Below are positions 35,857-46,368 of a stretch of 64,000 nt of DNA, one piece after another. Numbering within the stretch: position 1 is the first letter of the stretch; each line of letters starts with the position of its first letter. The stretch is from Rhodospirillaceae bacterium (GTDB taxonomy: Bacteria; Pseudomonadota; Alphaproteobacteria; UBA8366): the NCBI GenBank assembly GCA_002724395.1, contig PBOR01000035.1, positions 1-64,000 of the forward strand, written 5' to 3'. The translations under genes were made by a program, and so were the position numbers. The notes under the pieces are model-generated. The model was not told the origin of the DNA. It ran no database searches and worked only from the letters and a program-made list of their open reading frames with translations.

Positions 35857-37845
35857 ATGCCGTAAGGTGTTGTTTTACTATTAGAATCGCGAAGATTCCT
35901 ATAGCGACTGAGGGCCCAGATCGGGAAGAACACGCTGTAACCATGATAGCGGAGGTAAAAGACCTTTGGAAAGCCGACCGCGTTATAATACTCTTCATCC
36001 CACTTAGGACCTGTGCGCGGTGCCTTAATTAAATATTCAACACCACGCTTAACTGAATCATCGTCCACATCACCTGTGGCCATTAGCCCAAGTAGCGCCC
36101 ATGATGTTTGAGAAGGTGTGCTCGCCTTGCAGAAATCTTTTTGATTATCCCAGTAGCTTGCGCCGTCTTCGCCCCAACCACCATCAAAGCGTTGCCGAGA
36201 TTTCAGCCATTCGACCGCTTTACGAATATAAGGTGCCTGCATATCTTCGCCGACAGCGTTTAATGCAGAAAGTGCTGACCAGGTTCCGTACACATAATTA
36301 GTCCCCCAGCGGTCAAACCAAGAGCCGTTGTCTTCTTTGCTCGCTTTTTATAAATTCTACGCCCCGGCGAATGGGTTCACTTTCGAGCCGATAGCCTAAC
36401 TGAGCTAGCATTCCAATACATCGCGCTGAAACATCTACGGTTGGCGGGTCGAGTAAAGCACCATGATCCGCAAACGGAATATGGTTTAGAGAATAATGCG
36501 TATTGTCTGCATCGAATGAACCCCAACCACCATTCTTACTCTGCATGCCAATGATCCATTCAGCGGCACGTTCTAGACATTCCTTAAACTCTGGGTTCTT
36601 CGCACGTTCGATTGACATGGCAGCAACTGCTGAGTCATCAACATCAGGGTAGTGGTTATTCCAAAATTGAAATGCCCAGCCACCGGGTCGCAGGTCTGGG
36701 CGGCTATCAGCCCAATCGCCAGCTACATCGAGGACCTGCCGATCTTTAAGCCATCTCAAAGAAGTATGCGCTGCACTAGTACATTTATTATCTCCGACTT
36801 CCAGCAATGCTTGCGCCGCTAGAGCTGTATCCCAGATAGGGGATAGGCATGGCTGGCAATATGCTTTGTTATCTTCAATGACCAATAATTTTTCAATTGC
36901 TGCCTTTGCAATAATAAAATCTTCATCGTCTTTAGGATATTTAAGAGTATGGAAAGCCATCACTGTATTGGCCATGGCTGGAAAAATACCACCTAGTCCA
37001 TCCTCACCATTTAGACGTTCTGAGATAAAGGCGAGTGCCTTCTTTATGGCTCTCGATCGTAGTCGTCGAGGCATAAAAGGTTCGATTAGTCGCAAGACTT
37101 TGTCAAAAAATAGGAAAAACTCACCGGCCCAGGTTCCCGTGGAATTCATGAGGTAGTGCTTCTCGTTTTCCGGAGGCGTTTCAAATAATTCCCCAATATT
37201 GATATTGCCTGAATTAACGGCCTTCGGTTTCAAGGTCATCAAAATTAGCAATGGTACTATGACTGTGCGTGACCAATAGGAGATTTTTGAAAGGTGAAAA
37301 AAGAACCATTTTGGCAGATGCATTACTTCGATTGGCATTACAGGTACTGCGCGCCAAGGGACCTGACCGAAAAGCGCAAGGGTTATACGGGTAAAGACAT
37401 TACATTTGGCGGCGCCGCCAGCAGCTAAAATAGCCGTTCTTGCTTTTTTCATATGGGGCGTATTTATATCATCACCCGCTAATTTTAGAGCAAAATAAGC
37501 TTTCACACTGGCACTTAGATTAAAATCCCCATCATGGAAAAGAGGCCATCCACCATGCTCGGCCTGACATTCTCGCAGGTAAACTGCAATTTTTTGTTCG
37601 AGTGTCGAATCGACCTCATCGATAAAGTGCTTGAGCAAGATATACTCGGATGGGATCGTCGCATCGGCTTCAAGTTCGAATACCCAATGACCATCCATAT
37701 TTTGCATCTCGCGCAGGCCGCGCGAAGACTCCTCGATCACAGCATTTAGCCGTTTATCGAAAACTTCCTCTTTAGCTTCCTCTTTCGTTTTAGCTTGGTC
37801 TTCTAAGAGAACGCCCGCGGGCACAGCGTCAGAAAATAAAGTCAT
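35853..37845 (-). pseudogene. shc: Squalene-hopene cyclase, frameshifted
   Basis: Would encode about 663 residues; squalene-hopene cyclases are 630-720. The upstream part (36313-37845, 510 residues) has the acid motif DVDD in NNHYPDVDDSAV near residue 400, several QW repeats, and the start MTLFSDAVPAG. The downstream part (35853-36293 and before) carries IYGTW-like YGTWSALSALNAVGED and the last QW repeat. One extra base in AAA (minus strand; 36336-36338) shifts the frame after EFIKSEQ. Removing it gives EDNGSWFDRWGTNYVYGTW, the normal QW sequence. No other damage is seen, so it is either a recent mutation or a sequencing error. hpnE is 154 nt upstream; hpnG overlaps downstream. Confidence 0.92.
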
Positions 37846-37999
37846 GAAGCCTAGTTAACTAAATTGTTGCAAGTGCGAAAAAAAATATGCGCCTTTATTT
37901 GATATTGGGCCATAGAATGTCAAGGATTACTGGGTCATTAAGCCATAATTGTTACGGTTTGTAACCCCGTGCTCACACCTATGTGGTTATGGGATGGTA

Positions 38000-39265
38000 T
38001 TAGCAAAATTCTCTCAAAACCGCCTTTGCAGCCGATTTTCCGGACCTAATAGCTCCTTCAATGGTCGCGGGTAACCCTGTGTTTGTCCAATCCCCGGCTA
38101 ATTTGAGGTTCTTTATAGCGGTGTCTGTGTTTGCGCGTAGCTGCAACGATTGAGGCGTTTGCGCAAAAGTAGCCCGTTTTTCTTTTACGACTCGGACTAA
38201 TTTGGGTAATGATTCGTTAAGTTTTAGTGCTTTAGAAATATCTAACCAAGTTAGTGCGGAAATCTCTGATGCGGGTTTTTCGGCTAGTTCTTTCGCGGCA
38301 CTCACGGTAACTGAGATAACATCACCTCTAATAAAAAGCCATTCTGCGGTTCCACCTACGATACCCATAAATTTTGTAGTTCCTATTGAAGTTGGGGGGG
38401 TGCCGAGACGGAAATGCACATTGACAATCGGATAATGTAATCGTGGCGGGGATATGTCCTTAAAGATATCTCCTAGCACCGGTGCTGGAAGCGCAAAAAT
38501 TACGGAGTCATTGTTTCCTAGTTCTACAATCCCATCACTGAAATTTAGAACTGATAAGGTGAATCCATCTTGAGATTTGAGAATGCCTCGCAGACGAGCA
38601 CCAAATCGAATTTTTGCGCCCGCATTCTCTAAATAAGTAAGCGCTGGGTCAACGAAGCTGTCTGATAGACCCTTTTTGGCAATCATTGGGCGGGAATATT
38701 TACCACCACGCCCAAATGTTTCTAATAGAACCGGCCACAATAATTGTGCTGCACCTTCATTGGCAGGGGTGTTTAATACGGAGACGGCTAGTGGTTCCCA
38801 ATAACGTTCAAAGAGTGAATCATGTGGATCAAATACGTCGGTCACAAGTGTATCTGGGGTCGCTTTAGCGAGTTTTATTGCTTTCAGGTAGTCTATGGCA
38901 TTACTGCCCGGAACACGGTGCTTATTAGAGAAAATCCACCAGGGGAACCGACCTAAATTAGGCTTTACACACCACCGTTCTGATGTGGTTACGTCGAAAA
39001 AATGGAAGGCTGGTTCTCGAGGCCCGACCAAACTATTTTCCGCTCCGATAATCCGCAGATAATCCATTACAGCCGTATTGCCACTCAACAATAAGTGGTT
39101 GCCATTATCGATCATACAGTCAAGGGTTGTATCGTGATAGGAACGGCATCGTCCGCCAGCATGTGTCGATGATTCATAAAGAAATATTCGATGCCCAACG
39201 TGAGCCAACGATACTGCTGCAGAAAGGCCAGCTATACCCGCACCTACAATGTGAATAGTTGCCAT
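38000..39265 (-). CDS. hpnE: Hydroxysqualene dehydroxylase HpnE
   Basis: 421 residues. FAD-dependent enzyme that converts hydroxysqualene to squalene. The N-terminal Rossmann motif IVGAGIAGLSAAVSLA is at residues 5-20, followed by GGRCRSY near 37. LLSGNTAVMDYL near 59 and PALTYLENAGAKI near 210 fit the HpnE/phytoene-desaturase-like group. The C-terminal GDWTNTGLPATIEGAIRSG (as GDWTNTGLPATIE) near 391 is the second FAD-binding end. It starts 6 nt after hpnD, so the two are cotranscribed with dxs. Confidence 0.93.
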   Translation of the reverse strand: MATIHIVGAGIAGLSAAVSLAHVGHRIFLYESSTHAGGRCRSYHDTTLDCMIDNGNHLLLSGNTAVMDYLRIIGAENSLVGPREPAFHFFDVTTSERWCVKPNLGRFPWWIFSNKHRVPGSNAIDYLKAIKLAKATPDTLVTDVFDPHDSLFERYWEPLAVSVLNTPANEGAAQLLWPVLLETFGRGGKYSRPMIAKKGLSDSFVDPALTYLENAGAKIRFGARLRGILKSQDGFTLSVLNFSDGIVELGNNDSVIFALPAPVLGDIFKDISPPRLHYPIVNVHFRLGTPPTSIGTTKFMGIVGGTAEWLFIRGDVISVTVSAAKELAEKPASEISALTWLDISKALKLNESLPKLVRVVKEKRATFAQTPQSLQLRANTDTAIKNLKLAGDWTNTGLPATIEGAIRSGKSAAKAVLREFC

Positions 39266-39271
39266 CTTGGA

Positions 39272-40138
39272 TTAAAAGAGGCCGTAGCGGGCGACTATCC
39301 AAATTTTCCGCATTTTAGATAATCTAACCGGTTCGTTTAATCGGTTCCAACCACGTGCGCGCAACTGATCCAGGATTGTTTGATAGACATGCAACATGAC
39401 GATAGCTGGGCGCATGGCTTTTTTAGAACAATCGGTCATCGCTAAAATCGTTTCGGTGAAACTTTGTTCGGCCATGTCTGCAAGTTCATCACACAGGGCA
39501 CCAAGATTGGGATGCGCCAAGACTGTTTCAGGGTCATCACTACCTATCTTATGCTTCTCCAACAAATCACTTGGGAGATAAAGCCTTCCCCGGCCAGCAT
39601 CTTCGTGCAAGTCTCTCAATATGTTTGTAAACTGCAAAGCCTGCCCGAGTGTTAACGCGACCATATCCCGAGTTGGGCTCGTTTCCCCGAAGACCCTGAC
39701 AGATAGAAGACCAACAGCGCCTGCAACCCGCGAGCAGTAAAGCTTTAGTTCGTCCATAGAAGGTGCGCGCAACTCATCTTGGGCATCCATATCCATACCG
39801 TCAATTAGAGCAATGAAGTCTTTCTTTTTTAAATCATAGTCTCGAACGGGACCTAAAAGCGCAAGGGTCGTCGGTTTGGTTGGTGTTCCTGCGTACAATA
39901 AATCGATTTCCTTCCGCCAATCCGCGAGACGCTTTTTTTTCTCTGCATAAGGCAAGGGATCATCGGCAATATCGTCAACTTCACGGCAAAATGCGTATAT
40001 AGCAAACATTGCCTTGCGGCGTGCTACCGGCAGCACCTTCATCCCACTGATAAATGATGAACCGGATGTTTCGACGACGCGGTGCACATGTTTCCAGGCG
40101 TCTGCCAAGTCGTCGGAAGGGAGAGTAGTGTCCGACAC
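39272..40138 (-). CDS. hpnD: Presqualene diphosphate synthase HpnD
   Basis: 288 residues of the squalene/phytoene synthase family. Condenses two farnesyl diphosphates to presqualene diphosphate. The two Asp-rich motifs are FCREVDDIADD near residue 51 and LRDLHEDAGRGRLYLP near 175. SSFISGMKVLP near 27 is the family N-terminal SF motif. Shares the fold with HpnC (42371-43225) but is the more canonical member. Thirty bases downstream of dxs, six upstream of hpnE, in a dxs-hpnD-hpnE run. Confidence 0.93.
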   Translation of the reverse strand: MSDTTLPSDDLADAWKHVHRVVETSGSSFISGMKVLPVARRKAMFAIYAFCREVDDIADDPLPYAEKKKRLADWRKEIDLLYAGTPTKPTTLALLGPVRDYDLKKKDFIALIDGMDMDAQDELRAPSMDELKLYCSRVAGAVGLLSVRVFGETSPTRDMVALTLGQALQFTNILRDLHEDAGRGRLYLPSDLLEKHKIGSDDPETVLAHPNLGALCDELADMAEQSFTETILAMTDCSKKAMRPAIVMLHVYQTILDQLRARGWNRLNEPVRLSKMRKIWIVARYGLF

Positions 40139-40168
40139 GATAATACCCTTTAAAGAACCTTTAAGGTG

Positions 40169-42088
40169 TTAAGCGCTTTTTGATTCTTCTAACACCGCGT
40201 TTATACCAAGAGCTTCAAGTGCAGTCGCCGTTATATGACGGGCGTTAAGCTCCGCTTCGTCATACATATCGAATGGGCTTGCCTGGTTTTGGAACTTATC
40301 AGGCAGCGTCATTGGTCGAATCTTTAGGCCGGGAACAATTTTATCATGACGGATAAGGTGATCCATCACACGAGCGGCAAACCCGCCTATTGAACCTTCT
40401 TCGATAGTAATAAGTACTTCATGTTCTTTAGCAAGGCGTTCTACTAGATCAGTATCTAACGGTTTTGCAAAGCGTGCATCAGCAATGGTTGCGGGCAGTC
40501 CTTTAGCAGCAAGTTCGTCTGCGGCTTTCAGAACCTCAACCATACGGCCTCCATAAGACAAGATTGCGACTTTGCTACCTTCCTGAATGATTCGACCTTT
40601 GCCGATCTCTAATATCTCGCCAATTTCCGGCATATCTACCCCGACGGATTCCCCGCGGGGAAAACGAAAAGCGCAAGGCCCTTCGTCATAGGCCACGGCA
40701 GTCGCCACCATGTGACAAAGCTCCGCTTCGTCGGCGCAGGCCATCAAAACGAAATTAGGCAAGCAACCAAGATAGGCAACGTCAAATGAGCCTGCATGAG
40801 TTTGGCCATCCGCTCCAACCAGTCCTGCTCGGTCAATCGCAAATCTCACCGGCAAATTCTGAATAGCAACATCATGAACAACTTGATCATAGGCTCGTTG
40901 TAAAAATGTTGAATAAATAGCAGCAAAAGGCTTGTAGCCTTCAGCAGCCATACCCGCAGCAAAAGTGACAGCATGCTGTTCGGCTATCCCCACATCGAAC
41001 ATGCGGTCCGGGTGAACTTTCTCGAATAAATCCATGCCGGTGCCATCGGGCATTGCCCCGGTTAGACCCACCACCTTCTCGTCAATATTTGCGTGTTTGA
41101 TTAGACTTTCGGCAAAAACTTTCGTGTAGGCAGGTGCGTTCGATGTACCTTTTTTCTGCTCGCCACTATTAACATCAAAACTAGCGACACCGTGATAACG
41201 GTGCGTACTCTTCTCTGCGGGTTCGTAGCCTTTGCCTTTGATGGTAACTGCGTGGAGTAAAACGGGCCCAGGCAACTCAGATTCTTTAAGATTCTTTAGG
41301 ACTGGGATGAGATGGTCGAGATTATGACCATCGATCGGTCCTACGTAATAGAATCCTAATTCTTCGAAAAGTGTGCCACCGGTAAACATTCCGCGTGCAT
41401 ATTCTTCGGCGCGCTTGGCTGCCATCTCAATGGGATGGGGAAGCTTTTCAGCAATATCACGACCGAGCTCGCGCAGACCACGATATTGTTTCGAGGACAA
41501 TAGGCGCGATAGATAGTTATTTAAGGCACCGACGGGAGGTGCGATAGACATTTCGTTATCGTTCAGCACAACAATCATTCGGTTGCCATTAGCGCCCGCA
41601 TTGTTCATGGCCTCATAGGCCATGCCAGCTGTCATGGAGCCGTCGCCGATTACAGCAACGACGTCGTTGTTCTTCCCGGAGAAGTCGCGAGCCTGAGCAA
41701 ATCCCAGCCCTGCCGAGATTGATGTTGAGGAATGTGCTGCGCCAAACGGGTCGTACTCGCTCTCAGATCGTTTTGTAAAGCCGGAAAGGCCGTTTTTTTG
41801 GCGAATTGTTCGAATTCGATCACGACGTCCAGTTAAAATTTTATGAGGGTAGCATTGGTGGCCGACATCCCAGATCAAAATATCATCGGGAGTATTAAAA
41901 ACATAGTGAATTGCAGTAGTCAGCTCTACCACCCCTAAGCTGGCACCCAAATGACCACCAGTCTGGGAAACCGCGTCGACTAATTCAGCGCGCACTTCAT
42001 CAGCAATTTGACGAAGATCATCTTCCGGAAATTCACGTAAATCCGACGGAAATTTAATACGATCCAGTAACGGCGTTTCTACGGCCAC
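40169..42088 (-). CDS. dxs: 1-deoxy-D-xylulose-5-phosphate synthase
   Basis: About 639 residues from GTG at 42086-42088, which has GGGAG eight bases upstream (42097-42101); a GTG at 42103 would add five residues without its own site. First enzyme of the MEP pathway: pyruvate plus glyceraldehyde 3-phosphate to DXP with ThDP. The ThDP motif [18 protein letters not shown] is near residue 146 (as [13 protein letters not shown]). [14 protein letters not shown] near 43, ATFAAGMA-like [10 protein letters not shown] and RFPRGE near 470 are typical. It is followed by hpnD and hpnE. A terminator-like hairpin lies 54 bases before the start. Confidence 0.97.
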   Translation of the reverse strand: MAVETPLLDRIKFPSDLREFPEDDLRQIADEVRAELVDAVSQTGGHLGASLGVVELTTAIHYVFNTPDDILIWDVGHQCYPHKILTGRRDRIRTIRQKNGLSGFTKRSESEYDPFGAAHSSTSISAGLGFAQARDFSGKNNDVVAVIGDGSMTAGMAYEAMNNAGANGNRMIVVLNDNEMSIAPPVGALNNYLSRLLSSKQYRGLRELGRDIAEKLPHPIEMAAKRAEEYARGMFTGGTLFEELGFYYVGPIDGHNLDHLIPVLKNLKESELPGPVLLHAVTIKGKGYEPAEKSTHRYHGVASFDVNSGEQKKGTSNAPAYTKVFAESLIKHANIDEKVVGLTGAMPDGTGMDLFEKVHPDRMFDVGIAEQHAVTFAAGMAAEGYKPFAAIYSTFLQRAYDQVVHDVAIQNLPVRFAIDRAGLVGADGQTHAGSFDVAYLGCLPNFVLMACADEAELCHMVATAVAYDEGPCAFRFPRGESVGVDMPEIGEILEIGKGRIIQEGSKVAILSYGGRMVEVLKAADELAAKGLPATIADARFAKPLDTDLVERLAKEHEVLITIEEGSIGGFAARVMDHLIRHDKIVPGLKIRPMTLPDKFQNQASPFDMYDEAELNARHITATALEALGINAVLEESKSA

Positions 42089-42141
42089 AATATTTGCTCC
42101 CACGTTCGGGACATAACGTCCTCGAATTATGCCTTAGGCTC

Positions 42142-42168
42142 AAAAACAAACACAGGGTATCCGTGTTT
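42142..42168 (-). terminator. Terminator-like hairpin (possible attenuator) before dxs
   Basis: On the minus strand AAACACGG, loop ATAC, CCTGTGTTT (one bulged base) is followed by GTTTTTG. It is about 200 bases after the hpnC stop and only about 54 bases before the dxs start, leaving little room for a downstream promoter. It may end the hpnC transcript or attenuate read-through into dxs. Shape is read by eye. Confidence 0.5.
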
Positions 42169-42370
42169 ATTTACGCTTAAAGCGCGCATTTCCGGTCATT
42201 CTATCAGTTTAACACGGAAAATCACCTGCGGAGATAGCTGTTTCCGGGCTCGTGGGCAATAGTTTTAGGCCTTTAAAGATAGAAAAAATTAAGGTTAGGG
42301 GGGCTTGCATTCAAGTAATAGGTATATCAGTGCCGCTCTAGTTTGCGGTCTCGCCAGTTGCCAGGGGTCG

Positions 42371-43225
42371 TTAGTAGCGGGAAAGGCCTTGCCAGCATCC
42401 TCGGATACTGCACGTTAGAAACTGAAGTTTTGTTAGCTGAACTCGCCCGGAGATGGGGTCTCGTCGTCGCAGTTCAGCTGATAATTTATGGGCAATTTTT
42501 ATTATAGTCGCGGATTCCATGGCTAATCTTCGACTTTTAAGTTTGCCGGGCAATTGATCCGCGAGCAACAAGAGCTCATCAGTACTGTCTAGGCATTGCT
42601 CCATAACCTCACGAAGGCCCGCTGAAGCTGCTGGTTGTGCAAGTGCGTCTACGGTTTCATTCGCAGCTATCATCCAATCCTGGGGCAGGTAGACGCGGTT
42701 CATTTCTTGATAATCGTCTTGGCAATCTTGTAGATGATTTAAAACCTGCAGAGCATTGCAGAGTGCATCGCTGGCGGGATAATTGGTTGGGTTTTCGCCG
42801 TGAATGTCGAGCAAATAACGCCCGACTGGTGCGGCAGAATACATGCAGTAATTGATAAGATCGGGCCAATCGTCATAGCGCAGCTTTACCGCATCTTGTT
42901 TGAATGCAGTGATTAGATCCCGACAATGCTGAATGGTAACGTCACATTTGGAAAGGCTCATGCGAATTGCGTGAGCTTTTCCATACGCTGGGTCAGTATT
43001 TTTGCCGAGTATGGCCTGATCGAATCCGTCTAGGCGTTTGATCTTTTCTTCTGGTGTCAAGTCCGGATTATCAGCGATATCGTCGATCGCGCGCGCATAA
43101 GCATAAAATACCGCCACATGGGGGCGTAAGTCCGCCGGTAGGAATATGGATCCCACAGGAAAGTTTTCGTCCTTCGCGGCCTTGCCGGAGGGAGTTTCAG
43201 CAGTTGTTATTGTTGTATCAGTCAT
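42371..43225 (-). CDS. hpnC: Hydroxysqualene synthase HpnC
   Basis: 284 residues of the squalene/phytoene synthase family. HpnC converts presqualene diphosphate to hydroxysqualene. The first Asp-rich motif is AYARAIDDIADNPD near residue 43; the second is LNHLQDCQDDYQEMNRVYLPQDW near 164 (read as LQDCQDDY). It begins with a short Thr-rich tail, then ENFPVGSIFLPADLRPHVAVFYAYAR, HpnC-like (as ENFPVGS). Divergent from ispG with a 147-bp spacer, and separated from dxs by 267 bp that hold a terminator-like hairpin. Confidence 0.92.
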   Translation of the reverse strand: MTDTTITTAETPSGKAAKDENFPVGSIFLPADLRPHVAVFYAYARAIDDIADNPDLTPEEKIKRLDGFDQAILGKNTDPAYGKAHAIRMSLSKCDVTIQHCRDLITAFKQDAVKLRYDDWPDLINYCMYSAAPVGRYLLDIHGENPTNYPASDALCNALQVLNHLQDCQDDYQEMNRVYLPQDWMIAANETVDALAQPAASAGLREVMEQCLDSTDELLLLADQLPGKLKSRRLAMESATIIKIAHKLSAELRRRDPISGRVQLTKLQFLTCSIRGCWQGLSRY

Positions 43226-43372
43226 GGCACATCTACTAATTTACGATTGTGTAAGGTTTTACGCTATCTGATAGGATAGAAAAACGCTGAAACGAACTTT
43301 TAACTTTATAAATTGTTAGTCGGCGATTATCTCTAAGCCAGCCAGCAAACACGTTTAGATAGGACCAACTTT

Positions 43373-44626
43373 ATGTCCAATAATTCAGCAATCGCCTCGC
43401 GACGTAAAAGTGTCGCGGTTAAGGTCGGGAATGTTACCATAGGCGGTGACGCACCGGTGGTGGTACAATCCATGACTAACACGGATACTGCGGATGTGGA
43501 TGGGACCGCGCAGCAGGTAGCGGATCTATATCGTGCAGGGTCTGAGATCGTGCGTATCACGGTTGACCGAAAAGAAGCGGCCAAAGCGGTCCCTTACATT
43601 CGCGATAAACTTGATAAATGGGGTTTGGACGTTCCGCTCGTTGGCGATTTTCATTATATTGGCCATCAATTGCTGACCAGTTATCCTGATTGCGCCGAGG
43701 CGTTGGCGAAATATCGCATCAATCCGGGTAATGTTGGTTTTCGTAAAAAGAAAGATAGTCAGTTCTCTACTATGATTGAGACGGCCATGAAGTTTGATCG
43801 CCCAGTGCGCATAGGTGTCAATTGGGGTAGTCTCGACCAGGAGCTGGTCGTCCAAATGATGGATGAAAACGCTAAGTCAAATAGCCCAAAGCCTGCTGCC
43901 GAAGTCACCCATGAAGCTTTGGTAGTTTCTGCTTTGAGCAACGCCCAGCGTGCGGAAGATTTGGGATTGGCTAAGGATAAGATGGTCTTGTCGTGTAAGG
44001 TCAGCGAGGTACAGGGGATGGTAGCCGCTTATTTTAGCTTGGCTGAAAAGTGCGATTACGCCTTGCACTTGGGACTTACTGAGGCGGGAATGGGCTCAAA
44101 AGGCATTGTTGCCTCAACAGCGGCGTTAGCAGTTCTATTACAGCAAGGTATAGGCGATACAATCCGCGTTTCACTTACTCCAGAACCGGGCGGAGACCGC
44201 ACACAAGAAGTTATCGTTGCTCAAGAAGTTCTACAAACTATTGGTCTAAGGTCGTTCATGCCATTAGTGACAGCGTGCCCCGGCTGTGGCCGTACTACCA
44301 GCACAGTCTTTCAATCTTTGGCCGGCAAAATTCAAGGCTATGTGCGTGAACGGATGCCTGAGTGGCGAGATTCCTACCCTGGCGTCGAGGATTTAAATTT
44401 GGCGGTTATGGGCTGCATTGTAAATGGTCCTGGCGAAAGTAAACATGCAGACATCGGCATTAGCTTGCCGGGCACTGGTGAGCAACCAGCGGCACCGGTT
44501 TTCATAGATGGCGAAAAGAAATATACGCTTCGTGGTGCTAATATTGCCGAAGAGTTCCAGGATCTAGTCGAGGATTATGTCAAGAACCGCTATGGCAAAG
44601 CTAAAGATCGTTCGGTGACGGAGTAG
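43373..44626 (+). CDS. ispG: 4-hydroxy-3-methylbut-2-enyl diphosphate synthase
   Basis: 417 residues, the bacterial two-domain form without the plant insert. Converts MEcPP to HMBPP with a [4Fe-4S] cluster. TIM-barrel domain: [17 protein letters not shown] near residue 30 (as QSMTNTDT), VGDFHY near 90, INPGNVGF near 116. Cluster Cys: C302 and C305 in [10 protein letters not shown], and one near 348 in [10 protein letters not shown], with the Glu of GPGE as fourth ligand in the family. The AGGA site is about nine bases from the ATG. Its stop codon abuts the convergent MOSC gene stop with no gap. Confidence 0.97.
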   Translation: MSNNSAIASRRKSVAVKVGNVTIGGDAPVVVQSMTNTDTADVDGTAQQVADLYRAGSEIVRITVDRKEAAKAVPYIRDKLDKWGLDVPLVGDFHYIGHQLLTSYPDCAEALAKYRINPGNVGFRKKKDSQFSTMIETAMKFDRPVRIGVNWGSLDQELVVQMMDENAKSNSPKPAAEVTHEALVVSALSNAQRAEDLGLAKDKMVLSCKVSEVQGMVAAYFSLAEKCDYALHLGLTEAGMGSKGIVASTAALAVLLQQGIGDTIRVSLTPEPGGDRTQEVIVAQEVLQTIGLRSFMPLVTACPGCGRTTSTVFQSLAGKIQGYVRERMPEWRDSYPGVEDLNLAVMGCIVNGPGESKHADIGISLPGTGEQPAAPVFIDGEKKYTLRGANIAEEFQDLVEDYVKNRYGKAKDRSVTE

Positions 44627-45094
44627 CTAACTGAGCACCGAAATTTTATCATTCGGCTTGATATTACCATAAGTTAAAATTTCGCATTTCACACCGCCCT
44701 TATCCCAGAGCGCGTCTTTCAAACCAGGCTGCTTAAGCTTTTTCTCAAGATAGGTGCATGGTTGACACAACCGGTGGACCATCAGTTTCACCTCACCGAC
44801 CATAATTTTCTTGCCAACAAGGTTATTTAAGGAGATCCCGCGTGAGATAATATTGCGACGCGACTGGTTTGATGTGCAGTGAAGGCCAATTTTTATGAGT
44901 GCTTCCAATTCTTCACTCTCAATGATCGTGAGCTGCCGGCCTGGTTCGGGCTTCTTTGAGTAGGTGCCAGTACCGAGCATATATCGGTCGCCGTCGATTC
45001 CTTTCCCGGCAATGCACCTTAAGATCAAGGCCTCATTCATAACCTCAGCCATTTTTTTTGTTGTGTGTAATGTTAAAACCGTTCCTACGCTCAC
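44627..45094 (-). CDS. MOSC domain protein
   Basis: 155 residues, a stand-alone MOSC domain (the C-terminal domain of molybdenum cofactor sulfurase). Marks: GKGIDGDRYMLGTG near residue 31, RQLTIIESEELEAL near 53, SRRNIISRGISLNNLVGK near 78 (as SRRNIISRGISLN) and the Cys site LCQPCTYLE near 109, where a conserved Cys can carry sulfur. Such proteins are thought to transfer sulfur to metal centres or act with Moco. It is last in the minus-strand run that starts with the UbiD genes, and a Mo hydroxylase is encoded divergently upstream, so a role in its cofactor sulfuration is a fair inference. Confidence 0.88.
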   Translation of the reverse strand: MSVGTVLTLHTTKKMAEVMNEALILRCIAGKGIDGDRYMLGTGTYSKKPEPGRQLTIIESEELEALIKIGLHCTSNQSRRNIISRGISLNNLVGKKIMVGEVKLMVHRLCQPCTYLEKKLKQPGLKDALWDKGGVKCEILTYGNIKPNDKISVLS

Positions 45095-45119
45095 AATGGT
45101 GCTCCGAAGAAGTTAAAGC

Positions 45120-46355
45120 TTAACTAGTAGCGGACTTTAGGATGTCGCGCATGGATATTTTGTCGTTGGCGAGGTTGCCGATATTCACGGAGGTGTTCGC
45201 ATCCATAAGGCGCCGAGCGATCCGCATTTCCCGAGCGCGATTGACCGCAATTACCGCCTCAATTTTATCATGAGCGAATTGGAAGGCTATAAAATTACGA
45301 CCGGGAAGATCGCCACGAATAATCAGATCGTTCCAGCCGGCGGGTTGTCCCGCAATCTGGAGATTTACGTCGTATTGGTCGGACCACACCCACGGGGTTT
45401 CTGCATAGACCGTGTTGCCACCGCACATATTATTTGCTGCAGCTACTGTTTGGTTCTGCGCATTCTGCCAGGTCTCAAGCCGGACATGTCTATTTAGCAA
45501 TGGATTGAAGTGGTTGGTATTATCACCGGCCGCAAATATGTTTATATCCGACGTGCGGGCAAATTCATCGACTATAATGCCATTGTCAATATCTAGGCAC
45601 GCCGATTTCGCGAGTATGGTTTCAGGAATGATACCTACACCTACCAAGACTAGGTCGGCGGGGATGCTTCTTCCTGACATTGCTTCAACACTAGCCACGT
45701 TATTTGTTCCGCTAAAAGCTTTGAGGCCATCATTGAGGTGCACTGTGACATTATTTTCCTCATGGAGATCCAAAAACACGGCAGCGATGTCAGGAGGAAG
45801 TGCACGTCCCATCAATTGAGGGGCTGCTTCAAGGACGGTTACATTAACACCGCACGATCGCGCGCTAGCTGCAACTTCTAAACCGATGAAGCCACCGCCT
45901 ATTACAACAAGTTTACTGCCTTTTCTTAGCGATTTCTTGAGCGAGCGGCTGTCATCAATAGTTCTTAAATAGTGAATACCGTTGAGATTAGCGCCAGGAA
46001 CATCGACTTTCCGAACGGTGCCACCGGTTGTTAGTAGTAATTTATCGTACGGGATATCACTGCCGTCCGACATTGAAATTCTTTGATGTGAAGCCTCTAT
46101 GCTAAGCGCCGTAACTCCGAGTTTTAGAATGACGTTATTCTCTTCGTAGTATGCTTCATCACGTATCAAACGAAAGCTAACTCCGTTATCCAACTGAAGT
46201 AACTCTTTGGAGAGAGGGGGGCGCTCATAGGGGGGGTGGGGTTCATTTCCAATGAGCGTTATTGGACCTTTATGACCAGCCCTTCGAAGAGCTTGCACAG
46301 CTACGCCGCCTGCGTGTCCTGCACCGATGATGACGAAGTAATCATTAGCCGCCAT
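45120..46355 (-). CDS. FAD-dependent ferredoxin reductase
   Basis: 411 residues of the BphA4/CamA/rubredoxin-reductase type that moves electrons from NAD(P)H to a ferredoxin. First Rossmann motif VIIGAGHAGGVAVQALRRAG at residues 8-27 (as IGAGHAGG), then PPYERPPLSKELL near 41 with the FAD-contact sequence. Second NAD-binding motif VVIGGGFIGLEVAASA near 152 and FAAGDNTNHFN near 281. C-terminal dimer/reductase domain with WSDQYDVNLQIAG near 324. It is 13 nt after the Rieske ferredoxin gene, its probable electron acceptor. The terminal oxygenase they would feed is not in the window. Confidence 0.92.
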   Translation of the reverse strand: MAANDYFVIIGAGHAGGVAVQALRRAGHKGPITLIGNEPHPPYERPPLSKELLQLDNGVSFRLIRDEAYYEENNVILKLGVTALSIEASHQRISMSDGSDIPYDKLLLTTGGTVRKVDVPGANLNGIHYLRTIDDSRSLKKSLRKGSKLVVIGGGFIGLEVAASARSCGVNVTVLEAAPQLMGRALPPDIAAVFLDLHEENNVTVHLNDGLKAFSGTNNVASVEAMSGRSIPADLVLVGVGIIPETILAKSACLDIDNGIIVDEFARTSDINIFAAGDNTNHFNPLLNRHVRLETWQNAQNQTVAAANNMCGGNTVYAETPWVWSDQYDVNLQIAGQPAGWNDLIIRGDLPGRNFIAFQFAHDKIEAVIAVNRAREMRIARRLMDANTSVNIGNLANDKISMRDILKSATS

Positions 46356-46368
46356 AGTGCAGAAATTC

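Noticed and set aside
36330-36345. Programmed frameshift in shc
   Set aside because: No slippery heptamer or downstream pseudoknot-like structure is visible; a simple indel explains it.
42104-42370. TPP riboswitch before dxs
   Set aside because: Dxs uses ThDP, but the conserved TPP-box sequences are not present in the spacer; only a hairpin is seen.
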